Assembly: GCA_037833965.1 (NCBI GenBank)
Contig: AP031353.1
Location: 1,304,501-1,368,500, forward strand
Direction of reading: 5' to 3'
DNA: 64,000 nucleotides
Origin: Marchantia polymorpha subsp. ruderalis
Taxonomy: Eukaryota; Streptophyta; Marchantiopsida; Marchantiales; Marchantiaceae
The position numbers and the translations under genes were made by a program. This document shows, in pieces, positions 12,601 to 23,659 of this stretch. Within the stretch, counting starts at the first letter, position 1. Each line of letters starts with the position of its first letter. The notes below the pieces were generated by a model. It did no database searches, had not been told where the DNA came from, and was given only the letters and a program-made list of their open reading frames with translations.

Positions 12601-13726
12601 TTCCAACATCATGGAGTGATTCGCAAACGGACCTGCTGTGTAATCTCCTCCCCGGCTTTTCTTATATAGAGCTCTTCAGACTCCAGCACCGGGAAGTCAA
12701 TCTCTTCAAAACCGAATAAACTCGACACCTGCACTCACGAATGAATGAATCACAAATGGTTAAGAATTTTTGTCTACTTCAAACATTTCCCACTCCTTAG
12801 GCACTTCATAGGCAAATCAAAACAGTGCAATTTGAAAGCTACATAAGAAAAAACACAACTCTCACCTCCCGAAAGTTATTGAAAAGCCATGTCCGTAAGC
12901 GCATGTCTTCAGGTGGGAAATCTCGGGTGCCACGGGGCGGGCTGGTGTCAATAACACCTCCATCAGTGCTCGGAGGTCCAGCTTGCGAGGGTCCCCTAAC
13001 ACTCTCTTGAGTGGTTGCAGATGCACTGAGACTTCGTGGCCTGCAAATTGGTTCGCGTAATATGTAGCCTGCTGACTCGCTAAGAATGTAAGATAGCTGG
13101 ATGACATCAGTCAATCTATTGCCCTTCAGAAAGGCATGCTTCTTCAAATTTGAACAAGCTTGAACATTTTCAACGACAAAATTGCATACACTCACATATT
13201 GCATACACACGAGCAATAGAATTTAGTCCAAATCACTACAATTCCAACAAAGAAACGCTGAAAAAGCCTCACAAAATGAAAGAGGAAAATGAACAAAATT
13301 CAATGTACCTCTTGATCCTTGAAAACCGGAGAGGGCTCCGTGTGCATTCAACTGAGGTACTAGCTTATCCAATTCCAGCCTACATGACTTCATGAAAGCC
13401 AGAAATCGTCTCATTCGATTAAGTAACAGAAAAATTGAATTTTGAATCGACAGATTTACGAGAAAATTGGCACCAGCTTAAATCAAAATTACTCGAACTC
13501 ATTCACAACTAAGAAATTCTCGGGTACTCAAGGAAAGAACGGCATTCCTGCGCAAATTCTTGACGCGCAATGACGACCAACAAAATGAACGAATTCTCGA
13601 AAAAGTTGCTACCTTAGAAGCGGCGGATGTTATGGCACCAGCTCGGCCTCGAAGACAAGCCAAAGATGTGATCAAGGCGAGGCCCAAGTGCTGGGACGAC
13701 GCTGCCGCTGCCGCTGCCATCGCCAT
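9618..13726 (-). CDS. HRS1: Histidyl-tRNA synthetase, organelle-targeted
   Basis: Charges tRNA-His with histidine using ATP; the bacterial-type sequence and N-terminus fit a plastid/mitochondrial enzyme. Coding exons (minus strand, 5' to 3'): 13726-~13613, a poorly resolved exon near 13310-13390, ~13040-12866, 12728-12633, 12239-12151, 11976-11847, 11724-11632, 11445-11371, 11252-11135, 10914-10772, 10614-10486, 10029-9866, 9753-9618. Class II motifs follow in order: [27 protein letters not shown], motif 2 with [19 protein letters not shown], the histidine-specific [14 protein letters not shown] and motif 3 GFGFGDA. A C-terminal anticodon-binding domain ends at LPLEEL. The start [11 protein letters not shown] resembles a transit peptide rich in Ala, Ser and Arg. 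From exon GTRDF onward all phases agree; joins among the first two or three exons are uncertain because the simplest choice is out of phase. Confidence 0.93.
10377..10404. repeat. Perfect 12-bp hairpin in a synthetase intron
   Basis: Arms CCTTTACTGAGT (10377-10388) and ACTCAGTAAAGG (10393-10404) are exact inverted repeats around the loop AATC. It lies in the intron between exons 10614-10486 and 10029-9866. It may be a remnant of a small inverted-repeat transposon or an RNA stem; no flanking duplication is clear. Confidence 0.7.
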
Positions 13727-13990
13727 GACTCACAGACTGAAGACGCTCGATCCGCTGCTGCTGCAACGCAGCTCACCTCCAAATTCCATCTCTCGGTTCC
13801 GTGGATCCTCCGCCGACGGACGGACAGACGGATTGACTGACTGATTGTGTGACAAGAAACGTCCGTCCGTCCATCCTCGCCACTCTTTCTCTTGCCCGCG
13901 GACAGGAGGTGGGAGCGCCTTCATTAAATAGAATGAAGCAAATAGAATAAATTTTAGAAATAAAAAATAATCCTGAGCATTGCGCTCAGC
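13727..13990 (-). promoter_or_regulatory. Likely promoter and 5' leader of the synthetase gene
   Basis: A GC-richer block directly upstream of the synthetase start, with direct and inverted GGACGGAC/GTCCGTCC runs near 13815-13875. No clear TATA box was found. Assigned by position. Confidence 0.35.
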
Positions 13991-15589
13991 CACCCTTGTT
14001 CAATTAATGACGAACAAAAGAAAGAGGACAAAAACCATTAAATCTGCTCATGAGATTTTCTTAGTAGCACTGTAATTGAGTAAAGAAGTTGATTTAAGTC
14101 TTGATTGAAGTTAAGTAAGCCAATTTTTTGTCCATACATTAAAACAATTCACACGTTCCGAAGAGTTTTCTGTGTAACAACAATGTAATTATTACAAGTC
14201 TACCAGATCTGAACCTCAGAGGGCCTCCCAATTTTCTCTTCTTCTCGTGTACACGTCAACAAAAACTTTTTAACATCTAGAGAGAATGTCAATTGGCTCT
14301 TAAGGTCTTGGTTTGAGACAAATGTCATATCAACTATCTCTCTCGTGGAGATTTGATGCGTAAGAATGAAAGCTCAAAGTTATAAGAGGACCTCGAATTG
14401 GAAAGCCGTTTGAGGTGGAAGACTCTTTTACGGTTGGGGAGGCAACTGGGTCGAAAGACCCGCTTAAACCCTGCTTTGTAACATGAGATGTGATGGGATA
14501 TGATTACGATTTGATGATTCATAAATGATGAATCGACTGCAAAAGCACACTATTGAATCATATGACATGGTGTAGCAGTTGCAAAGATCAGCTCTACTAT
14601 AAGATCCAGAAGTATGTATATATATATATATATTCATAATACATGACTTAGATTTACACATTATAATGTTTTACTGCATCCACTGTTGTCATCACATGTA
14701 TTGATAGCATTAGAATCCCTTTGCTTATTCAAAGAATTTTAGCTTTGTTCATCACATTGTCACATTTCGCTCATATCGTTGTATTAAACAACAGAGATAT
14801 CATATGTTCATAGCATTTCAGGGTACATTTGCCTCCCATTGAAAGAAAAATGCTTTTGACTATACGCGTTCGTTTGAGACCTCTTACCAAGCCCCATCGT
14901 AGACATGGAGAGGATATCTCCAAACTTCAATTTACCCTCTTAGCTTTTCTTGTTTCTCTTGCCCCATTTCTTTTTGCTTTTGCTTGGAGCTCTGGTGCTG
15001 TGCTAACATCGTGACATTCTTTCCATGCGTCTCCCTTTCTTGCCCGTAGGTAATCCTTTGACTATGGTCGGCAAAGTCAGAAACACTACTCTCCTGTCCC
15101 ATATGACAAGCGGAATCAGCAAAGAGGAAGGTTTGGGTTAATGGCGTATTATAAATAAAATTCAATTTGCTCCACTGAATTTGCAGCAAATTCCAAAACA
15201 TTTGAACGATCGATTGATGACAAGGGAACGGAAAAAGTACAAAATAACTGAAAACAAGCTCCAACACCGCGAGATCTGAAAGAATCTCGTAATCGCTGAA
15301 TTTCCTTCTGCGTGCCAACTGATTCTGGCTTGGACTAGAGAACCACTTGCAGAGTTTAAATTCGCGAAGTTGGTTTTCGCATTTTATACAAGGTACCTTC
15401 ATCCCGTGACAAGGGAAGGGGGATGTACAGCGAGTAAGGAAAAGTATACAACGCAGAGCCTCAACATGGCCATGATCTGCTAACCTCCCAAAGGGGGAAG
15501 GGACGTGAAGAGCCGGAACGTAGTCCCTTCACGTTTTCAGGAGAAGGATGAGCACGACCTCAAAAGTCTTCATAGCGAAGAAAGTACAA
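13991..15589. other. Intergenic region between two minus-strand genes
   Basis: Mostly AT-rich, with a (TA)n run near 14617-14632. The right part is the 3' flank of the aminopeptidase gene. A 156-codon ATG ORF on the minus strand (15402-14932), starting MKVPCIKCENQLREF, lies directly downstream of that gene. It is long for this composition, but I recognise no domain and cannot call it a gene. Confidence 0.4.
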
Positions 15590-18285
15590 CTAAGGGTACT
15601 TTGAAATCAAGCCTTGCACGACTACTTGTGCAATGGGGTGGTATTTGTTCTTGGCTTCTTCGTACACCTTCTTAGCCAGCGCATTGCCCTCCCGTGAGCA
15701 CTCGAGAAGGCCTTGGTACAGGAGCTTCAAATACTTCATCCTGCCAACGGTGTGCAGTGTCTGCTCGATGGCTGGAAACAGAGGCTGATACGCTGAATAC
15801 GCTGCAATGGTCAGAGTTGCCACTTTGATCTCCCAGTTCTTGGACTCCGAGAAGTGGAAAGGGCCATCGAGCTCTTGGATTTCCTCTGCTGTGAGTCTCT
15901 TAGGGAGACGCTCCAGATATACAATGTATTCTTGAGCTTCCCATCCTTGGACGTCTGCTGGCTGTAAACGGACACCGGACTTGAATTTGTCTGCAAGCTC
16001 GAGGACTTTTTGCAGGATCCCTGCTCCGGGTGGGACAGCGTCTTTTGGAATTCCGGTTCCATATATCCAGGTTTCGAGATCCACTAGCTCCTCCACTTTC
16101 GGCAGCTGCTCTTTCAAAAACACTAGAAAGGTTTCGGTGTCGATAGACTGAAACCTAAATTTGTTGATGTACTTTCTCAAAAACTCATCGAAGGCCGGCC
16201 GTCCAAACTTTTGCTCCAAGTGGCAAAGGAACTGGAAGCCTTTCTCGTATGGTACTTTCGAATAGATTTCATCTGGGTCCACACCCTCCAGATTCTGCTT
16301 CAACTTTGTGAACTCGGGCTGATCCTTGAACCGCTCAACCTCCTCTTCTAGTCCTTGCCATCCCAATCCGATGTGAAGACCTACACGTTCCACTCCATCC
16401 TGTACTTCTACAATGCGTCTCTCCGCATATGTTGTGAATCCCTGCAAAGGGAAAGAATTTTCAGGTACATTGCTTCTTGCTTCGTGATCCTACAAAAGAG
16501 GTTTACAATCTGCACAAGCTTTTACAAGCTACCACTGCTTTCATGTAAATATCACGTAGCTCTTACGATCTGACACCCAGACGTTATCAATTGTCCGAAG
16601 CGCCGAAGGGATTAGAACTGATATTATCAAATCTAGTGAGAGCTGGAACGAACGCGTGAATCAAAAAATTGAATCACACCGAACAGACATAGCGGGTGTA
16701 TGAATCATAACGTTAAAAGAGTCGCCTGTGAAAGACAACGATTCGAACACGCATGTTATGGACGAGACTATTCCTTGCAAGAACCACGATGTATCTGTCC
16801 AGGGGCAAATGTTACAATAGCTTTAGTTAGGATGGACTGCTAGCAACCATGAATTAATGAACACTCCTCGCTATAGCTGGGTGAGAATCAGTACTCCTCA
16901 TCATAAGTACATGAGCTACTCCACAACCTGCAAGGGCCAACTCCAGATAAACTGATCGGTAGCTCTAGAAGATTTCTTACCATTGATCTTTCCTCCTCCC
17001 CAAAAACTAAAACGCGTGACTAACAAGTGTGCAAGACGGAGAGCTAGCATTTTTGGTTTTACATATAAACGTCAATATCTGCCACTACAAACGGGTGAAA
17101 GCTATTCGGCTACACGTGAGCTGGTGATTCCAAGCTCAATTGTCAATATCAAGCTCATTCACGTCACCAACCACCAGGGCATCTATACGTACGTAGGGGG
17201 GTTTAACGGCGAAACGGGTTATGCCGATCCAAACCCCGCATCATTGTAGATCTGGAATTCTCAGTTCATTGATCTAAGCGTCCAATTCGACATGATTATT
17301 TCAACTGCTGCATGAAAAAGAACGAAAAAAAAGCTTCCGAAGTTCATCTTCTTACCTCGTTCAGCCAAAAATCGTTGGCGGTAGCGTTGCTGATCAGATT
17401 TCCAGTCCAGCTGTGGGCAAGTTCGTGTGCAACAACTTCAACTCCGCTCCGATCGCCGACGATTATCGTGGGGGTCAAGAAAACCATGCGGGGATTTTCC
17501 ATTCCTCCATAAGGGAAGCTCGGGGGCATGACCAGGAGGTCAAATCTTTCCCAGTCGTAAGGTCCAAAAAGAGCCTCTGCCTGTTTCACGGTTTCTTCCG
17601 TATGAGCGAACTCGTAAGCAGCAACCCTGATCTCCGACGGCTCTGCATATATCCTCGTCCGAGGACCGACCTCCTCGTACGTGATATCTCCGACAGCTAA
17701 AGCGAATAGGTACGGGGGGATCGGCTGCTCCATAACAAATCGCTCGACGACCCTGGCTTCAGTCTCGCCGGGCACTCTGCCAATGTAAGCAGCTGACATA
17801 ACAGCCGACAACTCTGCAGGAATGTTCACATCCGCAGAATATTTTAGCCTCGCGATGGGGGTGTCTTGGCAGGGAAAGATCGATCGAGCGTGAATGGCCT
17901 GACATTGTGTGAACATGTACGGGAGTTTTCCACCCCCAGTTTGGGCCGGCTCCAACCATTGAAGAGCCGAGGCCTGTGGACTCGTCTTGAAAGCGACGGT
18001 GAAATCAGAAACCTCATTCTCGAGGAAGACGCGCAGAAGAGATCCCTTGATCTTATCAGCCGGCTCCAGTACGAATTTCAGCCCTTTCTTGGTAGAGTCC
18101 CACGCACCATCGATGGTCAAATCGCGCGTGTCCAAGAAAATTTCTCCGGAGTGCGCTCTCTCCAGCGACAGAGTGACGGTGCCGGTGATGGTTTTGGACT
18201 CGAAGTCCAACGAGATGGTCAAAGCAGCATGCTTCGTCAGCGGATGCGCTGCATCGGTGTAGGAGTGGGGGTCGATGGGAGTCAT
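15590..18285 (-). CDS. LTA4H: Leukotriene A4 hydrolase-like M1 zinc aminopeptidase
   Basis: Zinc metallopeptidase that removes N-terminal residues from peptides; animal orthologues also hydrolyse leukotriene A4, while the plant substrate is less certain. Two exons, 18285-17356 and 16441-15590, join in phase at ...NDFWLNE / GFTTYAERR, giving about 593 residues, close to the family norm. Visible motifs: substrate-binding GGMEN, zinc site HELAH with the third ligand Glu in FWLNE, the catalytic pair in EIYSKVPYEKG (matching human Tyr378 and Tyr383), and GRMK near the end (matching Arg563 and Lys565). The catalytic set therefore looks intact. MTPIDPHSYTDAAHPLTKH matches plant family starts, so this ATG is the conservative start. 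The same frame stays open upstream to 19194 (separate entry). The 914-bp intron holds no gene. Confidence 0.93.
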
Positions 18286-19194
18286 CCTCGCCTCCTCTCG
18301 AGCACTTTTCCTCAGCTTTTCTTCGAATTGGTCTCGGATACCGCTGCCGCTGCCGCTGCTCGAAGGAGGCAGAGGGATACGGCTACAAAAGCTTCCCGAG
18401 CTACTTCTGCTCAGACTAGGAAGACCGGCAGCCGCAGCACCAGCACCAGCCCGCTCACTGTCGCAGATTATAGAAAGCCCCTTCTTCTCGAGCAGCAGCA
18501 ATTCGGTTACTTTCGGGCTCCCGCGCTCGGCACTTTTCTCCGACAGCGAATCCCTGGCTTTGGGGCTCGGGCTCGGGCTGCCACCATTCACGACACTCTT
18601 CTCCAAAAGAAAGTCTCTTGTTTGGGGGCTCTCGCTGCTGCTGCTACTGCCGATCACACATTTCTCGGGGGGAGGCGGGGGAGGGAACGAGTTCAGCAAG
18701 TCCCAGAGAATGGCTTCCTTCTCTTCCTGACCTACTGATCGGCCAATAGCGATGAAATTCGGGCCTTCAGAGGAGCACGTCGTCGTCTTCTTCTTCTCTT
18801 CGCTCACGCTATCGGCCACGACGCCTTTCTCCTTCTCCTCGTCCTCGTCCTGCCGGGGAGTACAAAGTCCGCCAGCGGCTTCTTCGGGCCTCCATGGAGC
18901 GCCAGGAGTGGAAGGGGGACAAGTGCCGGAGCGGGCATCGACGGGAATATTTTGTGCAGCTGTGGCGAATTTAGTTGGGCCTTCGGCTGTTCCTTCCGCT
19001 GCTGAGGGTTCAGGTTTTGCAACTATTGTCGCCACTTGAACTGCTGTTACTGCTGCCTGAAAGTAGCCTCCGATGCCACTCCACGTGCTGAGCTTGGCGC
19101 AGAGCAGCTCCTCTTTCTTTGTTTCTCCCCCGGAGCCAATCCAAGTGCTCAGCTTTTTCTTGTGCTCTTTTGGCGGCTGAACTGACGTCAGATC
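18286..19194 (-). CDS. Possible 303-codon N-terminal extension of the aminopeptidase
   Basis: In frame with the peptidase and free of stops, but with no internal ATG, so if translated it must be reached by splicing. TTGTGGCAG/GATCTG at 19194 is a plausible acceptor in phase 0. It is rich in Ser, Pro, Gly and Glu. Two repeats, KLSTWIGSGG and KLSTWSGIGG, are conserved as protein while their codons differ at several third positions, which favours coding. A second repeat family (RDFLLEKS, RDSLSEKS) follows. Against coding: the block is GC-rich and also open on the other strand. It could be a long 5' UTR. No upstream first exon was identified. Confidence 0.4.
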
Positions 19195-19203
19195 CTGCCA
19201 CAA

Positions 19204-22200
19204 GACATGCCGAATTCCTCAGCCCTTATCCAAAGATCATCATTGTGGCGATGCACGTGATTCCAGTGCTTGCATTGTAGTCGTTCCTCACAATACTACC
19301 GGTATGTACGATACATTGGCATCTGCAACGTCCACAGTCCACATTGCATTCATACAGTAACCTCGTTCCTGATTTTCAACAAGTCTCTTAGAGCAGACTG
19401 TTCTCTGGAGTACAGACTACATCATCATCATGTTAGAAGACAGGACCATCATCTTTTGTTTTACATTTTTCGTTGAACTTCTGACCCTGGCCTATCGGAA
19501 AGTATTGCTGCACAGTTACATTCCTCACAGTGTTGTCATATTAAATGTTACTCATACTCGTGGCTTACTTGTTTCGAGACCATTTCGAGGCCTGTGCTTT
19601 TGGTGATTACAGAGAAAGTGCTCAACTACTCCTTCTCCGAAGACTATGTGGATCCTATCTCCAGACAAGCAACATCTCAACATCTCGTGACGTGTGAACG
19701 TGTACGAATTGTTGACCTGTAAAGAAGTACGTAAATTTTCCAAGAAATAATGTTTGCCTCATATCCTTACTTAGTTGACTTCCAATGTTTAGATAAATGA
19801 TCAAGGTTTGAGGTTACTACAGATACATCAGTCTTTCCTGTGCAAACTTGTAATCAGTCATCACTTAGACATGTCCTCTTTTCTCATCTAGTCTGTTAGA
19901 GAGTTTGCTTCTGCCTTATCATATGATGCTTTATCTGAAAACCGGTGAATGTGCAAAGTGATTAGAGCAAAAGTTTGTGGTCACTGTGCAAAGCTTACTT
20001 TCACAAAACGTAAAAGAAAAAGACGGGTGCTCATCAGTATCAACATTATTGATGTATAGAAAACTTCTCATGTACGTACGGAAGGTATTTCATGGCGCAG
20101 TGCGCTCCAGCATACATTCATCTGAGCAAAAGTTACTCTGCACTTATCTTCGACATGATAGAGTAACGCTCTGCGTGTCACCATTGCAGTGCATAGTCCC
20201 AAGACTGGTCGCCTTTAGTCCCGGCTTGAGCCCAGAGATTAGCCTGCACTCGACCAATGCAATATTGAAGATGATTGTAGATGGCCAAAAGCGGAGCGGT
20301 TATAGCTCCACCGGCCTCTAGATCGAGTGGTATGTACAACTCCTTAGGAGTTCACATTGCGTACGAGGCGGAGCAGGTCATGAAATCATATACCTCGCTG
20401 CCTTGACCTGTATGTACACTTTCTTACTTCTTCGATTCCAGTGATAAGCCTCGCATTCTTTTGAAGTCCCAGAGAGAACCTGTTTCTGAATCTTGTGCAT
20501 CGCAAGTCCTACAAAGAACAGCTCGGTTGAGTCCGCCCGTCATGACTCTTTCATTCACCATACATGCGGCCCTTACAGCATATTGTAGCACTTCATCAGT
20601 ATGGCGTTCTTATTGTCATTAAACTCAATCAATGCAGCCTCTAATGGTTTTCTTGGGTCTTTGACACATTGTGCTACCTTGCTTCTGGAAGGATTGTATA
20701 AGGATATACCTCCTGTTTGGGACTTTTATACGCGAGGTTCTTTGTGAAGAACCTGCATCTCAACCGTCAATTGTGTTCCCCGGCTGGAGTTCGTCGCGCA
20801 GTTCAGGGGAAAAGAACTCACTGCTCATTCCGCGTCAACCACAAGGTCCGTCTCTTGGACAATGTCTGAGTAGTTCCCAAGTGATCTGAAGCTGAATCAC
20901 GTATCCCGAATTCAAAGAGGCTGTTCAAGCCGTGAATGACAGGCATATGCAACCTGAAGACAATGGCACTTTACGAGACGGTGCAGTGCTAACGTAGCAG
21001 GCTTAACAGGCCTGTTGCGTTAATACTGCAGTACTTAATACTGCTCCAAAGGATGTGACTGGCTCTAGCAGTGTAAGCAAGGATACTCGTGACAAAGTAT
21101 GGCAAAGTGGGGGATGGCTCTACAACGCAGAGTCTATACTGTCAGCTCGGCAGACCTCATTTTGGTTATCAGTCAGACTACAGTACTGTGCCCTCGTGAC
21201 CTGTATACGAGGCTCCAGTGGTTCATGGGGTCCAATCAACGAGCACTCAATTAAGTGCATGGTCTCCCGTACTCATGTGTCTCCCGATACTGAGACACGA
21301 AAACGTGATAAGCATCCCATCACGGCTTTACTTGTTCGCAGCAGCTCCAGGAAAGTGGACTCAATTACAAGCAGTAATGCGGTTACAGTGCTATAAATGT
21401 GACCTTACCTTGCTTCTGGCTGCTGAGTGATCTGAAGATCGCGTTAAGATTTAGTCAGGTACCAAGTCTATAACACAGATTTCCGCCTGCCCAGTTTTAG
21501 CCCTCCTTACATCCTACCGTAGACACGCTTCAGCTTTCCATTACTCCGTATGTACAATACAAGCTTCGCCGCACTGAGGCATGTGATTTGAACTGTCTCG
21601 GTTGCGAACTTCTGCAAGACGTCATCTTACCGCAGAAATTGTGTTGGGGAGGAAACCCATTACGAGGTGAAAACCGATTACCCCGTTCGTTGTCATAAGT
21701 TCGGCAGGTGCTTAAATCACATAGTCGCAGAAAAGCCTGTAATGATAAAGAAGATAGCGTGGGCTTCACAGCTGCAGCTGGGTTTCACTTAAAACTACAG
21801 ACAGTCTGCGCTTGGTTATCACTTTGGTTTGTTCTTTAACTACCATTTCTCCCAAAGGTCTTAAACAACCTACATCCACTTCGTCTTAAATGGGGAATAT
21901 ATGCCCATGACTTATTTGTAGGGAAGTGGAATGTGAGGGGGTTTTTCCATGCAAAGGGGACTTCTTGGACGTTTCCAGTTCCCATGTCTTCGCTATGACA
22001 CGTGCAGTTTCATTACCCATAATTAAGGAATCCGTATAAAATAGTTAGGAAGAAGGATTTTGTAAATTGTTCGAAAAGGAGCCGGAAGGTTCTCCAGAAT
22101 TCATCGGTCCCGTAAGAATTTCACTAGTCAGGTATTGATGTAGAAGAAATCACTGGGCTTACTTACGTGCAGGAAACCCCACCAGCATGTTTTGAGTCCG

Positions 22201-23659
22201 ATTTTGAAGCTCGATGCCTGTCTACCATCAGACGGAGGAATCACAAGCTTCTCTGAATCTGCAGAGAAGTCAACCTACGATATGAGAAAAGGGTGACCAA
22301 CTAGACACCCGTTTTGAGCCAGGTATATTATAATCCAGTGAAAATCTAGCTCATCGCTTTGACAGATGACGGACGCTGGAGTGATGGGAAAGTACCTGCT
22401 ATGTTACAACTTCCTAACGCCCAATGTCGCTCAGAGAAAGCGGAACCCACATAAAGATGAAAACAGGTTTCGAAACATTAAAAACTCAAAACATACGCAA
22501 TCGACATCGAATCCCAGCCACATCAGAACCTCAGACCTTTACCAAAAAACCTGAAGGCCTTGACAAGACAACCCTATCCTTTCCAGATGGGAGATTCAAA
22601 CAACATGATCATCGACTTTTCTGGCAATAGGGAGCACAAGTGGCTGGTGTAGATACTGCCCTTCACCAGAGGAAAGCCTTTTGAGGGTGGAAGAAGAGCG
22701 ATCCCAGCGAGTGAGTTCACGTCACCGATGTTTGAGTAACAGCCCGGAAGCACAAAACAAAACAAACAACTCCATTCATACGTGAAAGCAAAGGGGTAGT
22801 CGCTGCGGGGATTGAAAAACCGCGAAAATGATGAGCTCAGCAGAAACCAAAGTCTTATGCCTTTGCCACACAAAGACTGAAACCCACTTGACAAGAGGTG
22901 CAATCACGACAGCAAGTTCTGCACAAATGTTTTCAGGGAAGCCAAAGCCCAGGCTTTTATACTGTTCAAGTGCTTCAAAATTACACATCTGAAGTCCTTA
23001 AGGCAGAGGAGACACGCAGCCTCAACATCTCCTATCCAGGCGAATAAAAACTGCCTTTCACTATAGTAAGTCCTGCCAGAAACTACAGTGGGCTGGAGTG
23101 TAAAGTGATCTTTTAATATTAAAAGTGAACGTACCAGCAAAAAGTTGTTCTGCTTAATTCTCTCAAAAGAAACAAGGAGATACAACATTGCAGTTCGAGG
23201 AGGATCTCTTCAGTGGGCATGCACTACCGCTATAACCCTAATACCCTGAGCCGAGTGTGTGATGATACAGAACACCAAGAGTCTACAAAAACGTATATGC
23301 AAAGACCTGGAAATGCGTATCAGAATGGAATGGAAAGAGGATGAAGTGTTGGAGAAACTCTACACCATTCTGAATCCACCTTCCAGGAGACTAGTGTGCA
23401 CTAACATGAAACAATCCTTTGGGCATGTCTGCTGAAACAAGTTGTTGCTTCCAGATTCCCAAGGAACATGCAGATGACCTGCTTGAATATACATCTACTA
23501 GTACCGAAAATAAATACCTCTGTAATGGCTAGCTGGGATAAATACTATACCTCCCTCATTGGAGAGCATTCCGTTGCATCCTGGATTCAAACAAATGCAA
23601 GTGAGCTTCCCGAAGTAGGCCCCGCTGATAAACCAATTTAAAGTACCTGGGCCGCTATG
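19204..23659. other. Intergenic region with no supported gene
   Basis: Base composition is more balanced than in the AT-rich gaps, but ORFs are short and mutually inconsistent. I looked on both strands for transposon motifs (reverse transcriptase, integrase, RNase H) and saw none I could defend. A run of overlapping minus-strand ORFs at 22574-23188 (one reads YYSERQFLFAWIGDVEAA) lies downstream of EB1; it may be EB1 3' UTR, a relic, or chance. Confidence 0.35.

Noticed and set aside
17866-18738. 290-codon plus-strand ORF opposite the aminopeptidase
   Set aside because: Lies antisense to the conserved peptidase exon and its extension; an effect of GC-rich coding sequence.
19977-21770. Possible decayed retrotransposon between the aminopeptidase and EB1
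   Set aside because: I translated parts of both strands and saw no reverse transcriptase, RNase H or integrase motif that I could defend.
22574-23188. Overlapping minus-strand ORFs resembling a DOG1-type WIG motif (FAWIGDVEAA)
   Set aside because: Resemblance is limited to a few residues and the frame is not continuous with any other domain feature.
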